This document shows positions 37,725 to 44,810 of a stretch of 64,000 bases of DNA, in pieces. Under the pieces are notes generated by a model. The model was given only the letters and a program-made list of their open reading frames with translations, was not told the DNA's origin and ran no database searches. Origin of the DNA: Ulvibacter litoralis (GTDB lineage: Bacteria; Bacteroidota; Bacteroidia; Flavobacteriales; Flavobacteriaceae); the NCBI RefSeq assembly GCF_900102055.1, contig NZ_FNBA01000001.1, positions 62,001 to 126,000 of the forward strand, read 5' to 3'. The position numbers and the translations under genes were made by a program. How positions within the stretch are numbered: the first letter of the stretch is position 1; the number at the start of each line of letters is the position of its first letter.

Positions 37725-38882
37725 ATGGCTAATTATTTTTCTTCAAACTTTACCCTTGGAATCCTTGGTGGTGGCCAATTGGGCAAGATGATGCTTTACG
37801 AAACTCGTAAATTTGACATCAAAACAAATGTCTTAGATCCTAGTGCTGATGCGCCTTGCCGCATTGCCTGCGATGATTTTACACAAGGTGACTTATTAGA
37901 TTACGACACCGTGTATCACTTCGGAAAAAAGGTAGACGTCCTCACCTTCGAGATAGAAAATGTAAATATTGAAGCATTAGAACAACTTGAAGCAGAGGGA
38001 AAAAAGGTTTATCCGTCGTCAAAAACGCTACGGAACATTCAAAATAAAGGAACGCAAAAGCAGTTTTATAAAGAACATAAAATTCCGACCGCTCCTTTTA
38101 AAGTGTTTCAAAATAAAAACGAGCTGAATGAAGCCATCGTAAGAAAAGAGTTTCACTATCCCTTCGTTTGGAAAAGTTGCACAGGCGGTTACGACGGAAA
38201 AGGCGTCAGTATTATTAGAGATGCCGAAGATATTATTCCGCTGCCCGATGTGGAGTGCATTGCTGAAAAACTAATTCCTTTCAAAAATGAATTGGCAGTG
38301 ATAGTAGCACGCAACCCCAAAGGAGAGGTAAAAACATATCCTGTGGTGGAGATGGAATTTCATCCAGAAGCCAATCAGGTGGAGTATGTTATTTGTCCGG
38401 CACGAATCGATGCTGCTGTTGCTGAAAAAGCGCGTGACATTGCGACCAACGTTTCTCAAACATTTAAACATGTAGGATTACTTGCGGTTGAATTATTTCA
38501 AACGGAAGACGACGACATTATTGTAAACGAAGTGGCTCCAAGACCACATAATAGCGGACACCAAACCATTGAAGCTAGTTATACCAATCAATTTGAGCAG
38601 CACATTCGTGCGATTCTAAATTTACCCTTAGGAAAAACAGATAGCAAAGCGGGCGGAATTATGGTGAACCTTGTGGGCGCCGAAGGACATACCGGACCTG
38701 TTCTTTACAAAAACATTGAAGAAATTATGGCGATGGAGGGTGTTACACCACACATCTACGGAAAAAAAGAAACGCGTCCATTTCGTAAAATGGGGCACGT
38801 TACCATTGTGAACGAGGATCTTTCCGAAGCCAGAAAAATTGCCGAAAAAGTAAAAAAAACCATTCAAGTAATAAGTGAGTAA
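37725..38882 (+). CDS. purK: N5-carboxyaminoimidazole ribonucleotide synthase
   Basis: ATP-grasp enzyme of 385 residues in purine synthesis: AIR plus bicarbonate plus ATP gives N5-CAIR. The N-terminal LGILGGGQLGKMMLYE, the ATP-grasp WKSCTGGYDGKGV loop and the NEVAPRPHNSGH motif are diagnostic. The start at 37725 is chosen over an in-frame ATG 27 nt upstream by similarity. purE follows after 30 nt and takes the product onward. Confidence 0.95.
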   Translation: MANYFSSNFTLGILGGGQLGKMMLYETRKFDIKTNVLDPSADAPCRIACDDFTQGDLLDYDTVYHFGKKVDVLTFEIENVNIEALEQLEAEGKKVYPSSKTLRNIQNKGTQKQFYKEHKIPTAPFKVFQNKNELNEAIVRKEFHYPFVWKSCTGGYDGKGVSIIRDAEDIIPLPDVECIAEKLIPFKNELAVIVARNPKGEVKTYPVVEMEFHPEANQVEYVICPARIDAAVAEKARDIATNVSQTFKHVGLLAVELFQTEDDDIIVNEVAPRPHNSGHQTIEASYTNQFEQHIRAILNLPLGKTDSKAGGIMVNLVGAEGHTGPVLYKNIEEIMAMEGVTPHIYGKKETRPFRKMGHVTIVNEDLSEARKIAEKVKKTIQVISE

Positions 38883-38912
38883 TCACAACACACCAACGTT
38901 AAAAATATATAT

Positions 38913-39398
38913 ATGTCGAAAGTAGGAATCATTATGGGAAGCACAAGCGATTTGCCAGTTATGCAAGACGCTGTTGAAATTTTAAGAGGATTTGACATTG
39001 AAGTTGAAGTCGATATTGTTTCGGCACATCGCACACCCGACAAGCTTTATGACTACGGGAAAAACGCCCACACAAGAGGTATTTCTGTCATTATTGCGGG
39101 CGCTGGTGGCGCTGCCCACTTACCAGGAATGATTGCGTCATTATCACCCTTACCTGTAATTGGTGTTCCCGTAAAATCGAGCAATTCTATCGATGGATGG
39201 GATTCTATCCTTTCTATTTTGCAAATGCCTGGCGGTGTTCCTGTAGCAACCGTTGCCTTAAATGGCGCAAAAAATGCTGGGATTCTAGCCGCACAAATCA
39301 TTGGATCTGCAGACAAATGTGTGTTAGATAAAATTTTAGCCTACAAAGAAGGGCTAAAAATGAAGGTAGAAGAAGGTGCTAGACAAATGAAAAAGTAA
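38913..39398 (+). CDS. purE: N5-CAIR mutase
   Basis: Class I PurE of 161 residues that moves the carboxyl group of N5-CAIR to give CAIR. It begins KVGIIMGSTSDLPVMQ and has the active-site segments SAHRTPDKLYDYGK, GAGGAAHLPGM and IGVPVKSSN. It forms an operon with purK. Confidence 0.96.
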   Translation: MSKVGIIMGSTSDLPVMQDAVEILRGFDIEVEVDIVSAHRTPDKLYDYGKNAHTRGISVIIAGAGGAAHLPGMIASLSPLPVIGVPVKSSNSIDGWDSILSILQMPGGVPVATVALNGAKNAGILAAQIIGSADKCVLDKILAYKEGLKMKVEEGARQMKK

Positions 39399-39458
39399 GC
39401 ACATGCTAAAATAGAATGCAGAAATTAAACACATTCTAATTTTAAACCTACTCAAGAA

Positions 39459-39485
39459 GAGGTCTCGACTGCGCTCGATCAGACA
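39459..39485. repeat. Short GC-rich interspersed repeat
   Basis: AGGTCTCGACTGCGCTCGAT with the following CAGACA stands out by GC content in the A/T-rich gap between purE and the M3 peptidase. TCGACTGCGCTCGA contains TCGA at both ends around CTGCGC. I recall nearly the same oligomer as a frequent intergenic sequence in Flavobacteriia; no other copy was seen in this window. Confidence 0.4.
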
Positions 39486-39520
39486 GCAGATAACAGACTG
39501 ACATTTGAAAATTAAACATT

Positions 39521-41542
39521 ATGAAAAACATCTTATTAACACCTTTCAATACCGCTCCATTTTCAAGCATTAAAAACGAGCATTTTTTACCCGCTATACA
39601 ATCGCTTATCGAGACGACCAAAGCTGAAGTGGAAGCAATTGCTTCTAATCCGGAAGCACCAACTTTCAGCAACACTGTAGAAGCCTTAGAAAATACAGGT
39701 ATGCAATTAGATCGTGTGACTAGTATATTTTTCAATCTGAATAGCGCCGAAACCAATGACGAAATTCAGAAAATAGCACAAGAAATATCACCGCTATTGA
39801 CCGACTTTCAAAATGATTTATTGCTGAATGAAGCCTTATTCGCAAGGGTAAAAGAAGTTTTCAATTCAAAAGACCAACTTACTTTGACGGGCGAACAGCA
39901 AATGTTACTTGAAAAACAGTACAAAGGTTTTTCTCGAAACGGTGCAAATCTTTCTGAAGAAAAGAAAGCGACCTTACGTAAAATCGATACCGAATTAGCA
40001 AAGCTGAAACTTACGTTTGGCGAGAATGTATTGGCCGAAACAAATGCTTTCGAGATGCTACTAACGGATGAAAAAGACCTTTCCGGATTGCCTGAAGGTG
40101 CGAAAGAAGCCGCTGCCCAAACCGCAAAAGAAAAAGGCAAAGAAGGTTGGATGTTTACTCTAGATTATCCTAGCTACATTCCATTTATGACCTATGCCGA
40201 TTCTCGCGAACTTCGGAAAAAAATGTCCTTGGCATTTGGCGCAAAGGCATTTCAAAACAACGCATCAGACAACCAAAAAAACGTATTACAAATCGCAAAA
40301 TTACGTTTCCAAAGAGCTAAATTATTAGGCTATGAAAGTCACGCACATTTCGTATTGGAAGAGCGCATGGCTGAAAAACCACAACATGTCATTTCTTTCT
40401 TAAATGAATTGTTAGAAAAAGCAAAACCTGCTGCCGAAAAAGAATTTAGTGAACTTGAAGCTTTTGCTAAAGAATTAGACGGTATTGACCAACTTCAAAA
40501 ATGGGACAGTGGCTATTATGCTGAAAAATTGAAGCAGAAGTTATTCGACTTAGACGACGAGAAACTAAAACCTTATTTTGAACTTAAAAATGTGATTAAC
40601 GGGGTATTTACAGTGGCTCAAAAACTCTACGGACTTTCATTCGAAGAGGTTCAAGATATTGACAAATACCATGCAGATGTAAAAACCTATCGCGTAACTG
40701 ACGCCGAAGGTGAACTCGTTGCTATCTTTTACGCCGACTTCCACCCAAGAGCAGGGAAAAGAGGCGGTGCTTGGATGACATCCTTTAAACCGCAACAAAT
40801 TAAAGACGGTGTAAACGACAGACCACACGTTTCTATTGTTTGCAATTTCACAAAACCAACAGCTAGCAAGCCTTCTTTACTAACCTTTAACGAGGTTACT
40901 ACTTTGTTTCACGAGTTTGGACATGCCTTACACGGTATGCTTGCCAACACAACCTATAAAGGATTAAGCGGAACTAGTGTATTTTGGGATTTTGTGGAGC
41001 TTCCGAGTCAGATTTTAGAGAACTGGTGTTATGAAAAAGAGACGTTAGAGTTGTTTGCGACGCATTACGAAACAGGCGAAGTAATTCCGATGGAATTGGT
41101 AGAAAAGATTAAAGACTCTGCTACGTTTCACGAAGGAATGCAAACCTTGCGTCAGTTGAGTTTTGGCTTGTTAGATATGGCGTGGCATGGTGCAGACCCA
41201 ACAACTATAGAAGATGTAAAAGCGTTTGAAAAAGCGGCCTTCGAACATACAAGCTTGTATCCTGATGTTGCGGAAAACTGTATGAGCACTTCGTTTTCTC
41301 ATATTTTTCAAGGCGGGTATTCGGCTGGTTATTACAGTTATAAATGGGCCGAAGTACTAGATGCCGATGCGTTTGCATATTTTAAACAAGAAGGTATTTT
41401 CAATAAGAAAGTAGCCGATAAATTTAAAAACTTTGTGCTTTCACAAGGAGGAACGCAAGACCCTATGGAGTTGTATGTTCAGTTTCGCGGACAAAAACCA
41501 AATCCAGATGCCTTGTTGAAACGCGCTGGACTTATAGATTAA
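39521..41542 (+). CDS. M3-family zinc metallopeptidase (Dcp/oligopeptidase A type)
   Basis: Thimet-oligopeptidase-like enzyme of 673 residues that trims short peptides. The zinc site HEFGH is at 464-468 within LFHEFGHALHGML, with the third ligand in the following ELPSQILENW segment. The region FYADFHPRAGKRGGAWM and the substrate loop GYYSYKWAEVLDADAF are typical of peptidyl-dipeptidase Dcp. No signal peptide is evident, so it is probably cytoplasmic. It stands alone. Confidence 0.92.
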   Translation: MKNILLTPFNTAPFSSIKNEHFLPAIQSLIETTKAEVEAIASNPEAPTFSNTVEALENTGMQLDRVTSIFFNLNSAETNDEIQKIAQEISPLLTDFQNDLLLNEALFARVKEVFNSKDQLTLTGEQQMLLEKQYKGFSRNGANLSEEKKATLRKIDTELAKLKLTFGENVLAETNAFEMLLTDEKDLSGLPEGAKEAAAQTAKEKGKEGWMFTLDYPSYIPFMTYADSRELRKKMSLAFGAKAFQNNASDNQKNVLQIAKLRFQRAKLLGYESHAHFVLEERMAEKPQHVISFLNELLEKAKPAAEKEFSELEAFAKELDGIDQLQKWDSGYYAEKLKQKLFDLDDEKLKPYFELKNVINGVFTVAQKLYGLSFEEVQDIDKYHADVKTYRVTDAEGELVAIFYADFHPRAGKRGGAWMTSFKPQQIKDGVNDRPHVSIVCNFTKPTASKPSLLTFNEVTTLFHEFGHALHGMLANTTYKGLSGTSVFWDFVELPSQILENWCYEKETLELFATHYETGEVIPMELVEKIKDSATFHEGMQTLRQLSFGLLDMAWHGADPTTIEDVKAFEKAAFEHTSLYPDVAENCMSTSFSHIFQGGYSAGYYSYKWAEVLDADAFAYFKQEGIFNKKVADKFKNFVLSQGGTQDPMELYVQFRGQKPNPDALLKRAGLID

Positions 41543-41576
41543 AAGATAATATTCAGAAAAAATAAAAAAACGTGTA

Positions 41577-41618
41577 TCCTTTTAAGGAATTTAAAGTCTA
41601 CTTATTGAACTTTAAATT
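41577..41618 (+). promoter_or_regulatory. Inverted repeats upstream of the Cys-rich gene
   Basis: Two inverted repeats precede the ATG at 41627. TCCTT-TT-AAGGA (41577-41588) is perfect. AATTTAAAGT (41588-41597) and ACTTTAAATT (41609-41618) are perfect 10-bp arms around an 11-nt spacer. They could be an operator or a 5' untranslated hairpin. No convincing TAnnTTTG box is present, which would fit a promoter read by an alternative sigma factor. Confidence 0.5.
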
Positions 41619-41626
41619 TTATTCCT

Positions 41627-41740
41627 ATGAAAAATTGTCAATGCACAAACTGCGAATGCACAAATTGTAACTGCGGAAACTGTTTAGAAAGCAAGTGTCC
41701 GTGCACGAAATGTGAATGTAAAAACTGTACGTGTTGCTAA
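41627..41740 (+). CDS. Cys-rich metallothionein-like protein (37 aa)
   Basis: This small gene was read directly from the sequence. It starts MKNCQCTNCECTNC and ends CECKNCTCC with a TAA stop. Fourteen of 37 residues are Cys, at 4, 6, 9, 11, 14, 16, 19, then after the linker LESK at 24, 26, 29, 31, 34, 36 and 37. That is two halves of seven Cys, each alternating CxC and CxxC, as in metal-thiolate cluster proteins. There is no signal peptide, and the spacers are mostly Asn, Thr, Lys and Glu. I infer binding of soft or borderline metals (Zn, Cu, Cd). It does not match a metallothionein family I can name. The SigZ gene starts 43 nt downstream. Confidence 0.8.
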   Translation: MKNCQCTNCECTNCNCGNCLESKCPCTKCECKNCTCC

Positions 41741-41744
41741 ATAC

Positions 41745-41770
41745 AAAGGTTGGCTTTTGGGTCAACCTTT
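41745..41770 (+). promoter_or_regulatory. Hairpin between the Cys-rich gene and sigZ
   Basis: AAAGGTTGGC (41745-41754) pairs with GTCAACCTTT (41761-41770), with one G-T wobble, around a 6-nt loop. No T-run follows (AAAAAA instead), so it is not a normal terminator. It begins 4 nt after the small gene's stop and ends 13 nt before the sigZ ATG. It could protect the upstream message or limit sigZ translation. Confidence 0.55.
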
Positions 41771-41783
41771 AAAAAATCGTTTT

Positions 41784-42332
41784 ATGAATATTGAAACAAG
41801 CACATTATGGAATAGATTCAATACGCAAGTGTACTTTTTTATTCTGAAAAAGGTGAAAGACAAAGACGCTGCTAATGAAATTTTACAAAATTCTTTTCTG
41901 AAAATTCATCTCAATATAGCGCAGTTGAAGGATGTCGAAAAAGCAAAAGCGTGGACGTTTCAAATAGCTCGCAATGAAATTATAAATTACTTCAAAGCGG
42001 AATCAAAAACCGTTCACAAATCGAATTTAGACGCCATTACCACTACTGAAAACTACGAAGAGCTATGTTGTTTTGAGCGGTTTGTAACGAACTTACCTAA
42101 AGAATACAACGAAGTTATAGACTTGGTCTATCTAAAAGGCAAAAAACAAGCGGAAGCTGCCGAATTACTCGGAATAAGTATTGCAAATGTGAAAGCCCGA
42201 ATACGACGATCAAAAGCGATTTTAACTAAAAACTTTAACGAATGCTGCAAGTTTGACCTCAATGATGAAGGAAAACTCGTTGGAGAATCGAACTGTTCGT
42301 ATCCGCACCAAGAAACAGCCATAAAAAATTAA
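41784..42332 (+). CDS. sigZ: SigZ-family ECF RNA polymerase sigma factor
   Basis: Sigma-70 family factor of 182 residues. Region 2 lies at about 5-72 (KDAANEILQNSFLKIH, WTFQIARNEIINYF) and region 4 at about 100-150 (LPKEYNEVIDLVYLKGKKQAEAAELLGISIANVKARIRRSK). It begins NIETSTLWNRF, like SigZ of Bacillus. The C-terminal tail NECCKFDLNDEGKLV is the conserved CC-x-F-x-x-D/N element of SigZ proteins. Five Cys are present (95-96, 154-155, 171), so thiol or metal sensing within the sigma factor is conceivable. No anti-sigma gene is adjacent. The longer open frame upstream overlaps the Cys-rich gene and is discounted. Confidence 0.82.
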   Translation: MNIETSTLWNRFNTQVYFFILKKVKDKDAANEILQNSFLKIHLNIAQLKDVEKAKAWTFQIARNEIINYFKAESKTVHKSNLDAITTTENYEELCCFERFVTNLPKEYNEVIDLVYLKGKKQAEAAELLGISIANVKARIRRSKAILTKNFNECCKFDLNDEGKLVGESNCSYPHQETAIKN

Positions 42333-42360
42333 TTCTCACAACTTTCGTCATGAGAATTAA
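42322..42360 (-). terminator. Terminator of the M28 peptidase gene
   Basis: TTAATTCTCA (42329-42338) and TGAGAATTAA (42351-42360) are perfect 10-bp arms around a 12-nt loop. On the minus strand the stem is followed by TTTTTT, so it terminates the leftward gene. It includes the sigZ stop codon, so the T-run overlaps the sigZ coding end. Confidence 0.8.
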
Positions 42361-42397
42361 CTGATGTAATTTTAGCAAGTAATTTAGTTTAAAATCG

Positions 42398-43849
42398 TTA
42401 CTCTACGATTATTTTCTTTGAAACAGAATCTTTTCCATCTGTACGTAATGTTGCTACATACACTCCAGAAGGCAATTCTTGTAAAGAAAGAGTTCCTTTT
42501 GTTTCAGTAAGCGTTGCTTCAAACACTTGCTTTCCTTGCATATCAACCAATGCTATATGCTCAAAGCTTTTTGTTGCAGCGGTAACATCGTACGTTAATG
42601 TTGTAGTATTCACTGCTACAAAAACAGTAGATGCTTGCGTATCATCTACAGATAGCAAATAACTTTTGGAAGCTTCAATTAAATACTCAACACATAATTT
42701 TGTGAATTTTGTTGCATGTGTAGCGGTTCCAGAAACAGCAAAGGTGTCACTTGCTGTGTGGATATTCGGATTGTGATCGCCAAAGTTAGCTTCAAAAGGA
42801 AAAGAAGCTTTATATCCTTCATTGTTCCAACTAGCGTGATCTGAACATCCATAATTACATAGAGATGTTGCGTATGTTACTTGATGAGAACCCGCAGCGT
42901 TATAATGATCTAAAAGTTGCATTAAATATCCGTTCAATTCAGAATTTGTATAATCGGTAATAAAAGAAATGTCATTTGCAGAACCATTATAATTGGTCAT
43001 ATCAAATTGTACTACTGATGTTACGTTAACATTATTTGAACTGTACTCTTGTGCAATTTCTTCAGATCCTACCAATCCAATTTCTTCGGCTGCATACGCC
43101 ATTACCTCGATAGTTCTTTTTGGAGTAAACCCAATTTCGAATAACGCACGCGTTGCTTCTGTAATGGTTGCGATCCCTGAAGCATCGTCATCTCCTCCTG
43201 GTGCATCGTTATTTCCTTGATTAGAGGTAGAATCTAAATGTCCTCCTACGATTACATATTCGTCAGGAATTTCGGCTCCTTCAATGGTCATAATTACAGA
43301 TGGCATTTGCGTATTTACGTGATTAAACAAACGCACACTTACGTCTGTTCTACCATACGACGCTGCCATTGCTTCCCATTTTGCTTTTAAATCGACTGCA
43401 GCTTGGGTTGCAGAAGCTCTGTTGTGGTAACGTGTACCGTAGGCCTCTAATTCTAAAATATGATCTTCAATATTTTGTGTATTAATAACATCCAATGCTT
43501 GGTTTACAAATGCATCTTCTGTGATAGTATACGCCATTAAAGCTCCTCTACTCTCAATATTTCCTCTTTTAATAGCAGCTATAGCCGCCTCTTTGTTGGC
43601 TTTAAAAATATATCCCGGTCCGTGCACCAATACTTTGTCATGCACGTAGTGCCCTGCTTCTGGAGACATATAAACGGCTGCTTCATTTCTGTATTTCTCT
43701 AAGATTTCAACCTCATCGGGGAGATCATTTTTAAGTTCTAAAGCATCTTGCAATGCCATTGTTGCGTAAAAATTTTCGGTTTCCTGGGCATAAACTGTAA
43801 GTGCAAAACCAAAAGCAAGAATAAGTGTAAAGAGTTTGTTTTTTTTCAT
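42398..43849 (-). CDS. Secreted M28 aminopeptidase with type IX sorting domain
   Basis: Extracellular zinc aminopeptidase of 483 residues. Signal peptide to about 22 (TVYAQ), a propeptide, then the M28 catalytic domain at about 185-395. The two-zinc site is visible: His204 (GGHLDS), Asp222 region (GGDDDASG), catalytic Glu255 with Glu256 (AYAAEEIGLVGS), Asp283 (QFDMTN) and His364 (NIHTASDT). The final 80 residues are a Por secretion C-terminal sorting domain (FEHIALVDMQGKQVFE, LPSGVYVATLRTDGK). It resembles the Vibrio leucyl aminopeptidase. It stands alone behind its own promoter. Confidence 0.93.
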   Translation of the reverse strand: MKKNKLFTLILAFGFALTVYAQETENFYATMALQDALELKNDLPDEVEILEKYRNEAAVYMSPEAGHYVHDKVLVHGPGYIFKANKEAAIAAIKRGNIESRGALMAYTITEDAFVNQALDVINTQNIEDHILELEAYGTRYHNRASATQAAVDLKAKWEAMAASYGRTDVSVRLFNHVNTQMPSVIMTIEGAEIPDEYVIVGGHLDSTSNQGNNDAPGGDDDASGIATITEATRALFEIGFTPKRTIEVMAYAAEEIGLVGSEEIAQEYSSNNVNVTSVVQFDMTNYNGSANDISFITDYTNSELNGYLMQLLDHYNAAGSHQVTYATSLCNYGCSDHASWNNEGYKASFPFEANFGDHNPNIHTASDTFAVSGTATHATKFTKLCVEYLIEASKSYLLSVDDTQASTVFVAVNTTTLTYDVTAATKSFEHIALVDMQGKQVFEATLTETKGTLSLQELPSGVYVATLRTDGKDSVSKKIIVE

Positions 43850-43872
43850 AATTGTTTCTGTGTAAGGAGCTA

Positions 43873-43906
43873 TAAATGTAGTTTTTTAATAAAAGCCATG
43901 CTCAAA
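43873..43906 (-). promoter_or_regulatory. Promoter of the M28 peptidase
   Basis: On the minus strand TTTG (43903-43906) is followed by 22 nt and TACATTTA (43873-43880), one mismatch from TAnnTTTG. The predicted leader is about 20 nt. Confidence 0.5.
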
Positions 43907-43976
43907 TTTAGAACTATTTAACCTTTTAGAGACGATAGAAACTGAAACTTTTCGATTATTCTAGGCAAAACTTTCC

Positions 43977-43984
43977 TATTTTTG
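43977..43984 (+). promoter_or_regulatory. -7 element of the ECF sigma gene
   Basis: TATTTTTG matches TAnnTTTG fully, 24 nt before the ATG at 44009. No TTTG lies at the expected distance upstream. Confidence 0.4.
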
Positions 43985-44008
43985 AAAAAAATCATCAGAA
44001 GAAAAACT

Positions 44009-44560
44009 ATGTCTTCAGAAAAATTATTCCCTGAAACTTGGGTAGATCGATATTCGGACTACCTATATAACTATACTATTACGCGAGTTAATGACCACGA
44101 AATAGCGCAAGATATAGTTTCAGAAACATTTTTAGCAGCACTTAAATCGAAGGCGAATTTTAAAGGGGAAGCTTCTGAAAGAACGTGGTTGATTTCGATT
44201 TTAAAGCGAAAAGTGATAGACCACTATCGTAAAATTAACTCCCGAAAAGGAAAAGCGGAAGTTAGAATGAACTATTCTGATGAAGATTCGGAAGGAGATT
44301 GGTTAGAAGAACGCGTAAGCGACCCTTTTGACAAAACTGCTGAAGACACTATGGAAAATGAAGAGTTAGGATTGGCAATTTTAAATTGTTTAGGTAAGTT
44401 AAATGAAAAACAAGCGACCATTTTTAAAATGAAAACCATAGAAGGTTTTGAAACTGAAGCTATTTGTAATGAATTCAATATTACTGCGTCTAATCTATGG
44501 GTAATCATTCATCGCGCAAGAAAATCGATGGCCGATTGTTTAGAAGAAAATTGGTTTTAA
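44009..44560 (+). CDS. ECF-type sigma-70 family factor
   Basis: Sigma factor of 183 residues from the ATG at 44009. Region 2 is at about 10-75 (EIAQDIVSETFLAALKSKANFKG, TWLISILKRKVIDHYRK), followed by an acidic linker (SDEDSEGDWLEE) and region 4 at about 125-178 (LGKLNEKQATIFKMKTIEGFETEAICNEFNITASNLWVIIHRARKSM). The TTG nine codons upstream is less likely. A small putative zinc anti-sigma gene follows 7 nt later, suggesting an operon pair. Target genes unknown. Confidence 0.85.
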   Translation: MSSEKLFPETWVDRYSDYLYNYTITRVNDHEIAQDIVSETFLAALKSKANFKGEASERTWLISILKRKVIDHYRKINSRKGKAEVRMNYSDEDSEGDWLEERVSDPFDKTAEDTMENEELGLAILNCLGKLNEKQATIFKMKTIEGFETEAICNEFNITASNLWVIIHRARKSMADCLEENWF

Positions 44561-44567
44561 AAAAGAT

Positions 44568-44810
44568 ATGAAGCTATTTATAAACTGTGAAGAAGCAGGT
44601 CACAAATGTGACAAAGCTCAATATAGCGAAGCAACTATATTTGAGAAAATTAAGTTATTGACGCATAAACTTTTTTGCGCCAATTGTCGCGGGTATTCAT
44701 CTAGGAACACCAAACTCACCAAGGCAATAAAAAAATCGAAACCGCAAATCCTTCCGAAGGAACAAAAAGAAGTGATGAAAGAGCAAATTAGGCAACAATT
44801 ATCAAAATAA
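44568..44810 (+). CDS. Small zinc-finger anti-sigma-like protein
   Basis: Soluble protein of 80 residues. The motif His33-xxx-Cys37-xx-Cys40 (THKLFCANC) is the zinc-binding signature of ZAS anti-sigma factors, and an N-terminal cluster CEEAGHKC (Cys7, His12, Cys14) may add ligands. No membrane helix follows, unlike most anti-sigma factors of this group, so sensing would be cytoplasmic, perhaps redox. The pairing with the sigma gene is the main argument. It overlaps the convergent UbiA-like gene by 9 nt. Confidence 0.7.
   Translation: MKLFINCEEAGHKCDKAQYSEATIFEKIKLLTHKLFCANCRGYSSRNTKLTKAIKKSKPQILPKEQKEVMKEQIRQQLSK

Noticed and set aside
41712-41783. Longer N-terminus of SigZ starting inside the Cys-rich gene
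   Set aside because: The 24 additional residues are a frame-shifted reading of the Cys-rich gene and the hairpin; the NIETSTLW start is family-typical.
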